Assembly (NCBI RefSeq): GCF_004348525.1
Contig: NZ_SMKG01000015.1
Coordinates: 1-64,000 of the forward strand
Direction: 5' to 3'
DNA length: 64,000 nucleotides
DNA from: Micromonospora sp. 15K316
GTDB taxonomy: Bacteria; Actinomycetota; Actinomycetes; Mycobacteriales; Micromonosporaceae
Shown here: one piece after another, positions 24,986 through 34,418 of the stretch
Layout of the letters: each line of letters opens with the position of its first letter
Position numbering within the stretch: position 1 is the stretch's first letter
The notes under the pieces: generated by a model
What the model was told of the DNA's origin: nothing
The model's input: the letters and a program-made list of their open reading frames with translations, nothing else
The model's database searches: none
Translations under genes and position numbers: made by a program

Positions 24986-26473
24986 TCAATGCACAGCCAC
25001 CGGCACGGCGTCGAAGGCGTCACCGTTCCCCTGGACCGGTGTGTGCTTCGGAGCGCCCGCGTTCACCATGATCGCGGAGATCAACGCCGCCGCCAGCACG
25101 AAGGCAGCGGCCAGCCAGTACGCGACCGAGTACCCGTGCACGAGCGCCTGGTGCTGCGCTTGGACCTGCGCCGGACCGGCGTGGGAAACCAGGTAGCCGG
25201 CGGCCGAGCTGGTCGCGACGGTGTTGAGCAACGCGGTGCCGATCGAGCCGCCGACCTGCTGCGACGAATTGATCATCGCAGAGGCGATACCGGCGTCTCT
25301 GGGCTCGACGCCGTGGGTGGCGATGCTCATCGCCGGCATGACGGCGGTACCGATGCCGAGTCCGACGACGGCCTCGGCGACCGCGATCTCCAGGAAACCG
25401 CTGTCGGCGTCGAGCAGCGCAAGCAGCACGAGTCCCAGCGCGGTCACCAGGTAGCCGCCGACCATGATCGGTCGCGGGGCGATGCGGTGCGCGAGGCGGG
25501 CGCCGATCTGCGTGGCGCCGACGGCCTGCGGCACCGCCATCGGCATGAACGCCAGACCCGCCATGACCGGCGACCACTCCTTGACCTGCTGGAAATAGAA
25601 ACTCAGCAGGAGGAACATGCCGAACATGCTGACGATCGCGAGGCCGACCGACAGGTAGGCGGCCGCCCGGTTGCGTTCCGTCAGCACCCGCAGCGGCAGC
25701 AGCGGGGAGCTGACCCGGGACTGCACCAGGACGAAGGCCGCCAGCAGCAGCACGCCGACGACCAACGATCCGATGGTCGGGCCCGCCGCCCAACCGTGGC
25801 TCTCGGCGGTGCCGAACCCGTAGACCACGGCGACCAGTCCGAGGCTGGCCAGCAGGACACCGGGTATGTCCAGCCGGGAGCGGTGCCGTTCGGCGATGTC
25901 GTGCACGGTGGGGATCGCGCCCAGGATCCCGACGACCGCGATGGGGACGAGGACGAACATCGCGTAGCGCCAGTTCAGGTACTGGGTGAGCAGACCGCCG
26001 GCGATCAGGCCGATGGTGCCGCCGGCGATCGACACGGCGCTGAACACGCCGAAGGCCTTCGCCCGCTCCCGCGGCTGACTGAACGACAGGGAGATCAGGG
26101 AGAAGGCGGCCGGCGCGAGCAGAGCCGCGAAGACACCCTGGAGGGCACGGGCGACGAGCAGCATCAGCGCGTTGACCGCGAGGCCACCGATCGCCGAGGC
26201 GAACGCGAAACCGGCCAGGGCGAACAGAAAGACGCGCTTGCGTCCGACCATGTCGCCGATCCGGCCGCCGACGAGCAGGAGGCCACCGAAGGCCAGACCG
26301 TAGGCGGTGACCACCCACTGTCGGCCCCCGTCGGAGAGGTGCAGCTCCTGCTGGGCCGAAGGGAGCGCGATGTTCATCACCGCCCCGTCGAGGACGACCA
26401 TGAGCTGTGCGATGGAGATGAACAAGAGCGCTTTCCACCGTTGTTCATCCGGTGCGTGAGAACGAGTGGACAT
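24986..26473 (-). CDS. MFS drug exporter, DHA2 (14-TMS) type
   Basis: The 495-residue membrane protein shows the DHA2 features: motif A GGRIGDMVGRKRVF, motif D-like MVVLDGAVMNIALPSAQ in helix 1, RALQGVFAALLAPA in helix 4 and motif C region GGTIGLIAGG in helix 5, with about 14 hydrophobic segments. Such proteins export drugs or metabolites by proton antiport. The ATG at 26473 has a GAAGGAAC SD site. It lies 68 bases after the SDR gene in the same direction and probably shares its TetR-controlled promoter. Confidence 0.92.
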   Translation of the reverse strand: MSTRSHAPDEQRWKALLFISIAQLMVVLDGAVMNIALPSAQQELHLSDGGRQWVVTAYGLAFGGLLLVGGRIGDMVGRKRVFLFALAGFAFASAIGGLAVNALMLLVARALQGVFAALLAPAAFSLISLSFSQPRERAKAFGVFSAVSIAGGTIGLIAGGLLTQYLNWRYAMFVLVPIAVVGILGAIPTVHDIAERHRSRLDIPGVLLASLGLVAVVYGFGTAESHGWAAGPTIGSLVVGVLLLAAFVLVQSRVSSPLLPLRVLTERNRAAAYLSVGLAIVSMFGMFLLLSFYFQQVKEWSPVMAGLAFMPMAVPQAVGATQIGARLAHRIAPRPIMVGGYLVTALGLVLLALLDADSGFLEIAVAEAVVGLGIGTAVMPAMSIATHGVEPRDAGIASAMINSSQQVGGSIGTALLNTVATSSAAGYLVSHAGPAQVQAQHQALVHGYSVAYWLAAAFVLAAALISAIMVNAGAPKHTPVQGNGDAFDAVPVAVH

Positions 26474-26541
26474 GAGGTTGTTCCTTCGAGGAGGGATGAT
26501 CGGCTGCCGTCCCGTGCGCATCGCACGGAAGGCGCCGCCGT

Positions 26542-27300
26542 TCATGCGGCGGTGAGGCCGCCGTCGATCGCGAGCGCAGCACCGGTGACGAACGGGGCTT
26601 CGTCGCTGAGCAGGAAGGCCGCGAACGCGGCGATCTCGTCGGGCCGCCCGATACGCCCCACCGGGTGCATCGCGTTGGCGGCGCGGAGTGCCTCCTCCGG
26701 GTTCGGGCCCATGTTGGCACGCAGCAGCGGGGTGTCGACGCCACCGGTGACGAGCGCGTTGATCCGCGTTCCGGTCGCCGCCACGTCCAGTGCCGCCGAG
26801 CGGGTGAGCCCGACGACACCGTGCTTGGCGGCGCTGTAGGCGGCCAGCCCGGCGGACCCGGTGACACCGACGTTGGAGGCGTTGTTCACGATGGCGCCTC
26901 CGCCGGACGCCTGGAGCGCGGGGATCTGGTACTTCAGTCCGAAGAAGACGCTGCTGAGGTTGAGCGTCAGCTCGGCGCTCCACGCGGCGCCGTCGATCTC
27001 GGTCACCGAGCCCGGCGCGGTGGCCGCGCCCACGTTGTTGAAGGCACCGTCCAGCCGGCCGTAGTGGTCGACCGTCCGCCGGACGAGCTGCTCCACCTCG
27101 GTCTCCACAGTCACGTCGGCCGGCACGAACAACACGTCGTGCCCGGCGGAGCGCAGCTCGGCGGCGAAGGCATCGCCGGCTTCCTTGCCTCGGGCGGCCA
27201 GGACGACCTTCGCCCCCTCCGCGGCGACCCGCTTCACAACGGCCCGCCCCATGCCGGAGGTGGCACCGGTGACCAACACGACCTTGTCCTCGAAACGCAT
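26542..27300 (-). CDS. SDR family oxidoreductase (FabG-like)
   Basis: The 252-residue protein has TGATSGMGRAVV, NNVG, NNASNVGVTGSAG, the YSAAK pair and a C-terminal VTGAALAIDGGLTA stretch, all typical FabG-like SDR features. I start it at the ATG at 27300; an in-frame GTG six bases upstream is possible. It is the first gene of a unit with the DHA2 exporter. It may modify a compound that the exporter removes, or act in a separate redox step. The long upstream region carries two TetR operators. Confidence 0.88.
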   Translation of the reverse strand: MRFEDKVVLVTGATSGMGRAVVKRVAAEGAKVVLAARGKEAGDAFAAELRSAGHDVLFVPADVTVETEVEQLVRRTVDHYGRLDGAFNNVGAATAPGSVTEIDGAAWSAELTLNLSSVFFGLKYQIPALQASGGGAIVNNASNVGVTGSAGLAAYSAAKHGVVGLTRSAALDVAATGTRINALVTGGVDTPLLRANMGPNPEEALRAANAMHPVGRIGRPDEIAAFAAFLLSDEAPFVTGAALAIDGGLTAA

Positions 27301-27499
27301 GGACACGACTAGCTCTCATTCTGGTCTGGTCGGGCATTTGAGTGGGATGTCTTCCGAAGGCGGGCGCGAGCCGGCCGCGGAGCGATGGGCTCCGTGGTCG
27401 CGGTGCGCGTCGGCGTTTCGGCAGGGTTCAGCGCCGCGGGAGAGCAGAAACGACCCGGGACGGGGCCATCGACTCGTGGCGCCGAAACCGATGGCGCAA

Positions 27500-27554
27500 G
27501 CGGACGACCGTCGTCCGCCTTGGGAAACATACTCCAAAGGGACGATGGTCGTCC
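27500..27554 (-). promoter_or_regulatory. TetR-controlled promoter of the SDR-MFS operon
   Basis: GCGGACGA-CCG-TCGTCCGC (27500-27518) and GGACGA-TGG-TCGTCC (27540-27554 region) flank a minus-strand TATGTT -10-like box. Both match the operator at the tetR start (consensus CGGACG-N5-CGTCCG). The 360-base stretch 27301-27660 holds no gene; about 200 bases would be leader to the SDR start. Confidence 0.65.
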
Positions 27555-27660
27555 GCTTTTCGCGGCCGCCCACCAGGTGACCCTGGCCACCCGCCGACCG
27601 GGAACAAAGGCCGACGCGGGTCGCGACCCTCAGAGGGCCCCCGCCGCCGGCATCAACCCG

Positions 27661-28194
27661 CTACTGGAGAACACCCCGCGGCTGGCGGCTGCGCTCGTAG
27701 TGCCGTCGAGCCTTCATGCGGTTGCCGCAGATCGCCATCGAGCACCAGCGGGCACTGTTGGACCTGCTGTGGTCGAGCAGGAACCGCCGGCACTCCGGGT
27801 TGGCACAGGGTCGCAGGCGACCGGGGCTCGACACCCGCAGCGCGTCCCACGCGAGCACCGCCCGGGCGGCCGCCGAGCGCCCACGGGGCAGGTCGAGGGT
27901 CCAGCCGATCCCGTCGCCGGCGATCGTCGGCCGGTAGCGCACCCCGTCGACGAACCGGGCGAGGGAGTTCACGGCTCCGTCGCCGCGGACGAGTCCCTGT
28001 AGCGCCTGTCGCGCGTCGAGCAGGGCGCGCCACTCGTCCTCGGCGGGCGGCTGACCGTGTGCGGTGAGCCACTCCCGTCCGGCCTCGACGTCGATCAGGT
28101 CGTCGCGAGGCACCCCGTCCACCACGGGGGTGGTGTTGAGCAGATCGAGCAGCAGGGCCTCGTCCGCCTCGTCGGTCTTCGGCACGATCCTCAC
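27661..28194 (-). CDS. CGNR zinc finger / ABATE domain regulator
   Basis: The 177-residue protein has an N-terminal ABATE-like domain (ALLLDLLNTTPVVDG) and a C-terminal CGNR zinc finger (RLRPCANPECRRFLLD, SNSARWCSMAICGNRMKARR), which binds DNA. I chose the GTG at 28194 because GGAGG lies 5 bases upstream. A TATAAC box sits about 30 bases ahead. It is divergent from the dehalogenase-like hydrolase gene with a 80-base shared control region, so it likely regulates that enzyme. Confidence 0.87.
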   Translation of the reverse strand: MRIVPKTDEADEALLLDLLNTTPVVDGVPRDDLIDVEAGREWLTAHGQPPAEDEWRALLDARQALQGLVRGDGAVNSLARFVDGVRYRPTIAGDGIGWTLDLPRGRSAAARAVLAWDALRVSSPGRLRPCANPECRRFLLDHSRSNSARWCSMAICGNRMKARRHYERSRQPRGVLQ

Positions 28195-28274
28195 CCTAAC
28201 CTCCAAGCGCAGCTTGACAGGTTATACGAGCCGTGCTTTCGTCTAACCGCCTACACAAGTTTTGGGGGTTAGTC

Positions 28275-29147
28275 ATGCCTGTCGTTCACCACCGCTACGC
28301 CACCGTCCGGGGTCAGCGGCTCTTCTACCGGGAAGCCGGCCCGGCCGACGGGCCCACGATCGTGCTGCTGCACGGCTTTCCGACCAGCTCCTTCATGTTC
28401 CGGAACCTGATCCCCGCCCTGGCCGACCGGTACCGCGTCATCGCCCCGGACCACCTCGGGTTCGGGCTCTCCGCCGCCCCGCCGGCCGACGAGTTCGACT
28501 ACACCTTCGACGCCCTGGCCGACCTCACCGCTGGTCTGCTCGACCAGCTCGAGGTCCGGCGCTACGCGATGTACGTGCAGGACTACGGCGCCCCGATCGG
28601 CTGGCGCCTGGCGATCGCCGACCCGGGCGCGATCACCGCGATCATCAGCCAGAACGGCAATGGCTACGACGCGGGGTTCGTCCCCGACTTCTGGCAGACC
28701 GTGTGGAGCTACCACCGGGAGCAAACCCCCGAATCCGAGGCCGGCATCCGGACCGCGTTGACGCTCGAGACGACCAAGTGGCAGTACCTCACCGGCGTAC
28801 CGGACGAGACGCTGGTCAGCCCGGACACCTGGCACCACGACTTCGCACTGCTGTCCCGGCCGGGCAACGACGCCATCCAGCTCGCGCTGTTCCGCGACTA
28901 CGCGACCAACCCGCCGCTCTACCCGGCGCTGCACGAATACCTGCGTCGCCACCTCCCGCCCGTGCTCGCGGTCTGGGGCAGGAACGACCCGATCTTCGGA
29001 CCCGAGGGCGCCCGCGCCTTCGCCGCCGACGTCCCGGACGCCGAGATCCACCTGCTCGACGGCGGCCACTTCCTGCTGGAGAGCGCCGGGGCCGAGGTCG
29101 CCGAACTGATCCGTGACTTCATGACCCGTGTGCCGAACGGACGCTGA
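28275..29147 (+). CDS. Alpha/beta hydrolase, haloalkane-dehalogenase-like
   Basis: The 290-residue protein has the oxyanion-hole segment LLHGFPTSSFMFRNL, PDHLGFGLS, and a nucleophile elbow VQDYGAPIGWRLA in which Asp103 replaces the usual Ser. An Asp nucleophile is the mark of haloalkane dehalogenases and epoxide hydrolases. The catalytic His is in LLDGGHFLLE near the end. The substrate is unknown. The ATG at 28275 is preceded by GGGGG. It is divergent from the CGNR regulator. Confidence 0.88.
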   Translation: MPVVHHRYATVRGQRLFYREAGPADGPTIVLLHGFPTSSFMFRNLIPALADRYRVIAPDHLGFGLSAAPPADEFDYTFDALADLTAGLLDQLEVRRYAMYVQDYGAPIGWRLAIADPGAITAIISQNGNGYDAGFVPDFWQTVWSYHREQTPESEAGIRTALTLETTKWQYLTGVPDETLVSPDTWHHDFALLSRPGNDAIQLALFRDYATNPPLYPALHEYLRRHLPPVLAVWGRNDPIFGPEGARAFAADVPDAEIHLLDGGHFLLESAGAEVAELIRDFMTRVPNGR

Positions 29148-29303
29148 GGCCTGCGACCTCGCGCCGAACAAGGGATACCACCCGGGACTTCGCTTCGCCA
29201 CGCCGATGCGGCTAACCATTTCATAACGTTTTGTCCGCTTTCTCGTTCCCTTCTGAGGACGGATGGCTGTTGCCGCCGTCAACTGACTCGAACGGGGGAA
29301 GCG

Positions 29304-30917
29304 GTGGGTTCTGTCCTGCGAAAATTCACTACGGCGTCGGTCGCGACGCTGGTCGGCGCGGTGGCCAGTGTGGGCGTGGGAGCGCCGGCACTGGCCCAGC
29401 CCGGCAGCGCCAGCGCCAGGGGTGTGGTCGTCGACCTGTCGGCGGACGTCCTTGGTGTGGCGGTGGTCAGCGCCGACGCGGTCATCGGGTCGGCGACGGC
29501 GCCGCCGGACGGCGGCACGGACACCTCCACACTGGTCACCGTCGCCCTGCCCGGCGCGCTGGGGGTGAGCGCGAGCGGCACGGTCGACGAGGTGACCGCC
29601 ACGCGTTCACCCGGAGTGTCGTCGGCGCTGTCCCGGGTCAGCGGTCTCAACCTGAACGTGCTCGGCATCGACGTCATCGACACCGCGGAGGCGACGGCGA
29701 GCGTGTCGTGTCCGTTCGAAGGCCCGCAGAGCGCCGACACGACGTTGGTCGATCTGGAGTTGTTCGGCCAGGCGGTGGCGCTGGTGGCCAACGGTCCCAG
29801 TGTGGACGCCAGCGCGGCGGTGACCGTGCCCGGGCTCCTCGGAGCGACTCTCAACGCCTCCTTGACGCGCACGGAGACCACCACCGCCGCGGGTGCGGCG
29901 GCGGCCGCCGTGCGGGCCTCTCTCACCTTGAGCGGCTCGGTCCTCGGCCAGCCGGTGGTCATTCCGGTCGGCACGGTGATCGTGGCGGAGGCGACGTGTG
30001 AGCGTCCGGACGCGATCCAGCCGCCGACCGCTGCGTCGATCAATCCGGATGAGGGTCCGCAGTCCGGTGGGCAGACGGTGACGATCACCGGCAGCGGCTT
30101 CGTCCCCGGGAACACCACAGTCACCTTCGACGGCACACCCGCCACCAACGTGGTCGTCGCCCCCGGCGGCACCTCGCTGACCGCGGTCACCCCGCCCGGC
30201 GCCGTCGGCCCCGCCTCCGTCGTGGTGACCACCCCCGGAGGATCCGCAGCACCGCTGAACTACACCTACCTCGCCGACGGCAGCGACGCCGTCATCACCG
30301 ACCTCACACCCACCACCGGACCGACCTCCGGCGGCACCACAGTGACCATCACCGGCACCGGCTTCACCGGCGCCACCGGAGTCACCTTCGACGGCGTACC
30401 CGGCACCAACTTCACCGTGAACCCGGCCGGCACCACCATCACCGTGGTCACGCCACCCAACGCCGCCGGACCAGCCGTCGTCGAACTGGTCTTCCCCGCC
30501 GGCGAAACCACCGCACCCACCTTCACCTACGTCGCCGCCCCGCCGACCGTCAGCGCCATCAACCCGGGCCAGGGCCCGACCGCCGGCGGCACCACGGTGA
30601 CCGTCGGTGGCTCTGGTTTCGTCCCCGGGCAGACCACGGTGACGATCTGCGGGCGGACCATTCCGGCGGATGAGGTCAGCGTGGCCGCGGACGGACGTTC
30701 GTTGACGTTCCGCACCCCGGCCTGCCGGGCAGGTGACACGACCGTCGTCGTGACCACCCCGGGCGGCTCGTCGAGCCCGGTGACCTTCCGGTACGTCGGT
30801 CAGATCCTGCCCGTGACCGGTAACGCGATCGGGACACCGCTCACCGCGGGCGCGATGCTGGTGATCATCGGCGGCTTCCTGATGCTGCTGCACCGCCGCC
30901 GCCGCAGCGTGGCGTAA
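29304..30917 (+). CDS. TIG/IPT-repeat surface protein with LPVTG sorting signal
   Basis: The 537-residue protein has a signal peptide (cleavage near ALA-QPGS, residue 31) and a choice-of-anchor-type region to about 235. Three TIG/IPT Ig-like domains follow at roughly 237-320, 326-410 and 413-497 (each with SGGTTVTITGTGF-like motifs). The end is LPVTG at 502-506, a hydrophobic span and RRRR. This is a class of sortase substrate, so the product is probably anchored to the cell wall and may mediate adhesion. No sortase gene is nearby. The GTG at 29304 has a GGGGGAAG SD site. Confidence 0.88.
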   Translation: MGSVLRKFTTASVATLVGAVASVGVGAPALAQPGSASARGVVVDLSADVLGVAVVSADAVIGSATAPPDGGTDTSTLVTVALPGALGVSASGTVDEVTATRSPGVSSALSRVSGLNLNVLGIDVIDTAEATASVSCPFEGPQSADTTLVDLELFGQAVALVANGPSVDASAAVTVPGLLGATLNASLTRTETTTAAGAAAAAVRASLTLSGSVLGQPVVIPVGTVIVAEATCERPDAIQPPTAASINPDEGPQSGGQTVTITGSGFVPGNTTVTFDGTPATNVVVAPGGTSLTAVTPPGAVGPASVVVTTPGGSAAPLNYTYLADGSDAVITDLTPTTGPTSGGTTVTITGTGFTGATGVTFDGVPGTNFTVNPAGTTITVVTPPNAAGPAVVELVFPAGETTAPTFTYVAAPPTVSAINPGQGPTAGGTTVTVGGSGFVPGQTTVTICGRTIPADEVSVAADGRSLTFRTPACRAGDTTVVVTTPGGSSSPVTFRYVGQILPVTGNAIGTPLTAGAMLVIIGGFLMLLHRRRRSVA

Positions 30918-30940
30918 CACCTCGTCGTTCGACGAACAGG

Positions 30941-30983
30941 AGCCGTCTGGGCGGGGCTGTGAGGCCTCGCCCAGACGGCTTTC
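30941..30983 (+). terminator. Rho-independent terminator of the TIG-repeat gene
   Basis: Perfect 13-base arms (AGCCGTCTGGGCG and CGCCCAGACGGCT) are followed by TTCT, 23 bases past the stop codon. Confidence 0.78.
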
Positions 30984-31172
30984 TGCACGCTTGGTCAGCG
31001 CGCCGTCCGCAGAATCCGGTTCACCGTGACTTCGCTCGCAATGCCCGTCAGCGCCCCGAATCGGGTCGATCGAAAACCGCGTGCGAGGCTGATCGGTGAT
31101 CAAGTACTGGATGCAGATCGATCGTGCCGGGCTGACGCACCAGCTGGCTTGACAGCGGCCATCCAGGCCGGG

Positions 31173-31958
31173 CTATCGGCTGGCGGCGGGGTTGACGGTG
31201 GCCAGGAAGCGCCGGACGCACTCGGCGTAGGCGTCGGGCTGGTCGTGGTGAACGACATGTCCGGCGGGCAGTTCGACGAGCGCGGCCGACAGTTTCTCTG
31301 CCATGTCTCGGGCATGCCCTGCCGACAATTCGTCGCTGCGGGTGCCTCTGATCAGCAGGGTCGGGCATCGCACGTTCAGCCAGTCGTGCCAATGGTCACC
31401 GGTGAGTGCTTGCTGGGACCGGACCGTGTCGGCCGGGTCGAAGGAGAACCCCCATCCATTCGCTCGCTGCCTGAAGGTTCGCTCCAGGTACGGTGCGGCG
31501 TTGCCCAGCGCGTCGACGAGCCCGTCTCGGGTCGCGGCGCGCTCGGGCAGACCCTGCGCGAAGGTGAGGTCGATGTCGCAGACCGCTCCGATGTCCTCGA
31601 CGACGAGCGCGGTGACGCGGTCGGGATGCCGGGCGGCGAACTGGTAGGCGTTCACGCCGCCCAGGGAATGACCGAGCAGTGCGACCTCCGCCAGCCCGAG
31701 ATGGTCGAGGAGAGCCATGACATCGCCCACGTAGCCGCCGCGGTCGTAGTCGGTTGCCCGATCGGACTCGCCATGCCCCCGCTGGTCAAGCGCGATCACA
31801 CGCCATCGGGAACCCAGCCGCTCGGCCAGCGGAGCGAAGTCCGCGCCCTCGCTGAAGTGCCCGTGCAGAGCGATCAGAACCGGGTCCGGTCCGCCGAAAT
31901 CGAGATAGGAGAGCCGACGCCCGTTCACTGTGAGGCTACCCCGCACATGATCGTTCAT
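31173..31958 (-). CDS. Alpha/beta hydrolase
   Basis: The protein (261 residues from the ATG at 31958) has ALHGHFSEGADFAPLA, LDQRGHGESD, the Ser nucleophile elbow LLGHSLGGVNAYQFA and a catalytic His in AGHVVHHDQPD. It belongs to the broad serine hydrolase group of esterases, lactonases and C-C hydrolases. An ATG at 31985 is also possible, but its SD site is too close. It stands alone; substrate and regulation cannot be told. Confidence 0.83.
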   Translation of the reverse strand: MNDHVRGSLTVNGRRLSYLDFGGPDPVLIALHGHFSEGADFAPLAERLGSRWRVIALDQRGHGESDRATDYDRGGYVGDVMALLDHLGLAEVALLGHSLGGVNAYQFAARHPDRVTALVVEDIGAVCDIDLTFAQGLPERAATRDGLVDALGNAAPYLERTFRQRANGWGFSFDPADTVRSQQALTGDHWHDWLNVRCPTLLIRGTRSDELSAGHARDMAEKLSAALVELPAGHVVHHDQPDAYAECVRRFLATVNPAASR

Positions 31959-32206
31959 GACCGGCGAGCCTACGTGCCCACTCATCTCCTGGCGGCTTCG
32001 CGTCCGCCCGTGCTCATCACCTGACAGTCACCCATGTCGCCACGGAGAGACTGCGCCACAGCCCGAACCGGTAGGTCCAGGTGACGTCGGAGTATCAGGG
32101 CGAAGTGCGGGACGGCGGTGACCGGTCGGCGAAGGTTCACAACAGGGATGGACGAGCCACGAGTTCGTGACACGGTCAGTTCACACCGGATTCCGAGCAT
32201 GATCGG

Positions 32207-33409
32207 GTGAAGATCCAGTTCAGAGAACGTCTTTCCGGTGTAGGGCGACTCGGGGCGGTAGCCGTCGCCGTCGTCGCCGGCGTCGCCGCCGTGAGCGCGC
32301 TCTCGGCCGTACTGCCGGCGCAGCAGGAGGCCATCGCGGCGAGCGCCACGAACGGCGACGACATCCGGATGAACCAGATCCAGTTCATGGGCGCCCACAA
32401 CGCCTTCCACCGCGAGATGCAGGGCGCGGAGCTCGTCGAGTCGATGAACATCGACCCCGGCTACCCGTCCTGGGGCTGGTACTCGCACGCCTCCATTCCG
32501 GACCTGCTGGGCCGGCAGAACATGCGCGGCATCGAGCTGGACCTACTGCCCGACCCGCAGGGCGGCCTCTACCGCAACCCGCTCGCCCGCCAGCGCGCCG
32601 GCCTGGGACCGATCGACGATCCGGCGATGGCCGCGCCGGGCATGAAGGTGCTGCACGTCGCCGACCAGGACTACAACAGCACCTGCCGCACCTTCGTCGT
32701 CTGCATGCAGCAGGTGCGGAGCTGGTCGCGGGCCAACCCGGACCACGCGCCGATCGTGCTTCAGCTCGAGCTGAAGCAGACCGACGACCGGTGGGAGAAG
32801 CTCGGTGGCGCGGTCAGCCCGGCGTGGGACCGTCCGCTGCTCGACGACATCGACGAGGAGATCCGTTCGGTCTTCACCGAGAACGAGCTGATCACCGCTG
32901 ACGACCTGCGCAAGCCCGGCCTCACGCTGGAGCAGTCGGTGCTGAAGAACGGCTGGCCGACCCTCAGGTGGGCCCGCGGCAAGGTGATGTTCTTCTTCGA
33001 CAACGGCGGGCCCGGCGCGATCCGCGACATGTACCTTGACGGCCACCCCAGCCTCGCCGGCCGGGCGGTCTTCACCCGCGGCAACCCCGGCGACCCGGAC
33101 GCCGCCATCACCATGGTGAACGACCCGCGGGGCGCGAACGCGGCGACCATCACCGACCTGGTCAAGCGCGGTTACATCGTGCGTACCCGGTCGGACGAGC
33201 CGCTGAGCACGGTGAAGAACGAGGAGGTCAGCCGGCTGGACGTCGCGCTCTCCAGCGGCGCGCAGATGGTCACGACCGACTTCCCGACGGTGGGCATGGC
33301 CGCCCGGTACGACAGCGACTTCGTCGGTGAACTCCCCGGTGGGGTCTCGGTACGTTGCAACCCGGTCTCCGCGCCGCGCAACTGCCATGACGGCAAGCTC
33401 GAGCGCTAG
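32207..33409 (+). CDS. Secreted Ca2+-dependent PI-PLC-like phosphodiesterase
   Basis: The 400-residue protein has an N-terminal signal (hydrophobic about 14-38, then AAS). A PLC-like TIM-barrel follows with paired catalytic-type His in QFMGAHNAFHREM and MKVLHVADQD, plus acidic ligands in GIELDLLPDP and VLQLELKQTD. This pattern fits the Ca2+-dependent phosphoinositide phospholipase C family, which cleaves phosphodiester lipid head groups outside the cell. The GTG at 32207 lacks a clear SD site. A strong terminator follows. Confidence 0.82.
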   Translation: MKIQFRERLSGVGRLGAVAVAVVAGVAAVSALSAVLPAQQEAIAASATNGDDIRMNQIQFMGAHNAFHREMQGAELVESMNIDPGYPSWGWYSHASIPDLLGRQNMRGIELDLLPDPQGGLYRNPLARQRAGLGPIDDPAMAAPGMKVLHVADQDYNSTCRTFVVCMQQVRSWSRANPDHAPIVLQLELKQTDDRWEKLGGAVSPAWDRPLLDDIDEEIRSVFTENELITADDLRKPGLTLEQSVLKNGWPTLRWARGKVMFFFDNGGPGAIRDMYLDGHPSLAGRAVFTRGNPGDPDAAITMVNDPRGANAATITDLVKRGYIVRTRSDEPLSTVKNEEVSRLDVALSSGAQMVTTDFPTVGMAARYDSDFVGELPGGVSVRCNPVSAPRNCHDGKLER

Positions 33410-33423
33410 CCCTCGCACTCCCG

Positions 33424-33460
33424 GCCGGGCGCCGGTGGCTTCGAGCCACCGGCGCCCGGC
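33424..33460. terminator. Bidirectional hairpin terminator
   Basis: Seventeen-base perfect arms with a TCG loop lie between the convergent PLC-like and hypothetical genes. Confidence 0.75.
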
Positions 33461-33468
33461 ACTGCTCC

Positions 33469-34209
33469 TCACGCCACCGAGCCGCCGTGGCAGAGCAGCT
33501 TGAGCTGGTCGAGGGTGAGTTCCTGGGTACGGTCGGCGGCCTTGCCGCTGATCCAGCCGTACACCCGCCGGTTCGGCAGTTCGGCAGGAGTTCCCGGGGT
33601 CACGTCGACGCCTTCGGACCGTACGATCTTCTCGATCATCCGGGACAGCTCGGTGGGGCCCGCGCCGCCGTACCCGACGCTGTACCCGGCGCCCTGCCGC
33701 TCGGGCAGGATGTGCAGGTTGCCCCGGTCGCTGCGCACCCAGAGCATGTCCGCTTCCCGGTCGATGACGAGGGCGTCGAGGCGTTCGCCCTCGGCCAGGG
33801 AGAGCGGCGCGTAGGTGAGGTGTCGCCAGCTCTCGTGGTTGCCGCCGACCGTGCGGTGGTGGTGCGCGGCGACGGGGAGCCAGGTCAGCGGATCCCGGTA
33901 CGTCTGCCAGCAGGTGCAGGCGTCGCCGTCCACAGCGGAGGGCGAGTCGGGGTCGTCACGGACGCAGGGGTGCCACAGGTTCGGCGCGTCGTTCGGGCCG
34001 ACGAGGGTGACGTGGAGGGCGTCGGCGTCGCAGGGGACGAGCCGGTCGAGCCACTCCGCCGCGTACCGGCTGGCGGCGGCGTCGAACCTCTGTGCGGCGT
34101 TGATGGCGCTTCCCGGGCCGATCGGAGGTTCGATGTGCAGGACGAAGTTCCAGTAGCCCCTTGCCGGGTCGTGCGTCAGGTGCAGGTCGCGCTCGTACTG
34201 GTACGTCAT
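33469..34209 (-). CDS. Hypothetical soluble protein
   Basis: The 246-residue protein begins MTYQYERDLHLTHDPARGYW and has no signal or membrane segment. It is Trp- and His-rich, with ACTCWQTY, AAHHHRTVGG and YSVGYGGAGPTELSRMI segments. I do not recognise a family. The ATG at 34209 is preceded by GGAGAAGG (RBS-like) and the upstream frame is noise. It stands alone between terminators. Confidence 0.65.
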   Translation of the reverse strand: MTYQYERDLHLTHDPARGYWNFVLHIEPPIGPGSAINAAQRFDAAASRYAAEWLDRLVPCDADALHVTLVGPNDAPNLWHPCVRDDPDSPSAVDGDACTCWQTYRDPLTWLPVAAHHHRTVGGNHESWRHLTYAPLSLAEGERLDALVIDREADMLWVRSDRGNLHILPERQGAGYSVGYGGAGPTELSRMIEKIVRSEGVDVTPGTPAELPNRRVYGWISGKAADRTQELTLDQLKLLCHGGSVA

Positions 34210-34418
34210 CGAGGGCCTTCTCCTTCCTGACCGGCGCAGGCCGGAAGAGTGATCAGCACGGCACAGACAGTAGTTCGAGCGGGTGGGATCAGCCACCGCT
34301 GGAAGCGAAGTCCCATCACGCGATGGCCGCCGCAACCGGGGTGTCGCCGGTCGGGGACGGCGCGGTGCGGGAAAGGCCTGCGGGCCGATGCGTCGAGGCC
34401 GATCCAGCCTGGTTGGAT

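Noticed and set aside
24086..26839. A 917-codon rightward open frame
   Set aside because: It is antisense to the TetR, DHA2 exporter and SDR genes, and its translation is Arg/Gly/Asp/His-rich without any domain. Long antisense frames are common in such GC-rich DNA.
28195..28275. TTGACA at 28214-28219 as the promoter of the hydrolase gene
   Set aside because: No acceptable -10 box lies 16-19 bases downstream, so I could not support a specific promoter assignment.
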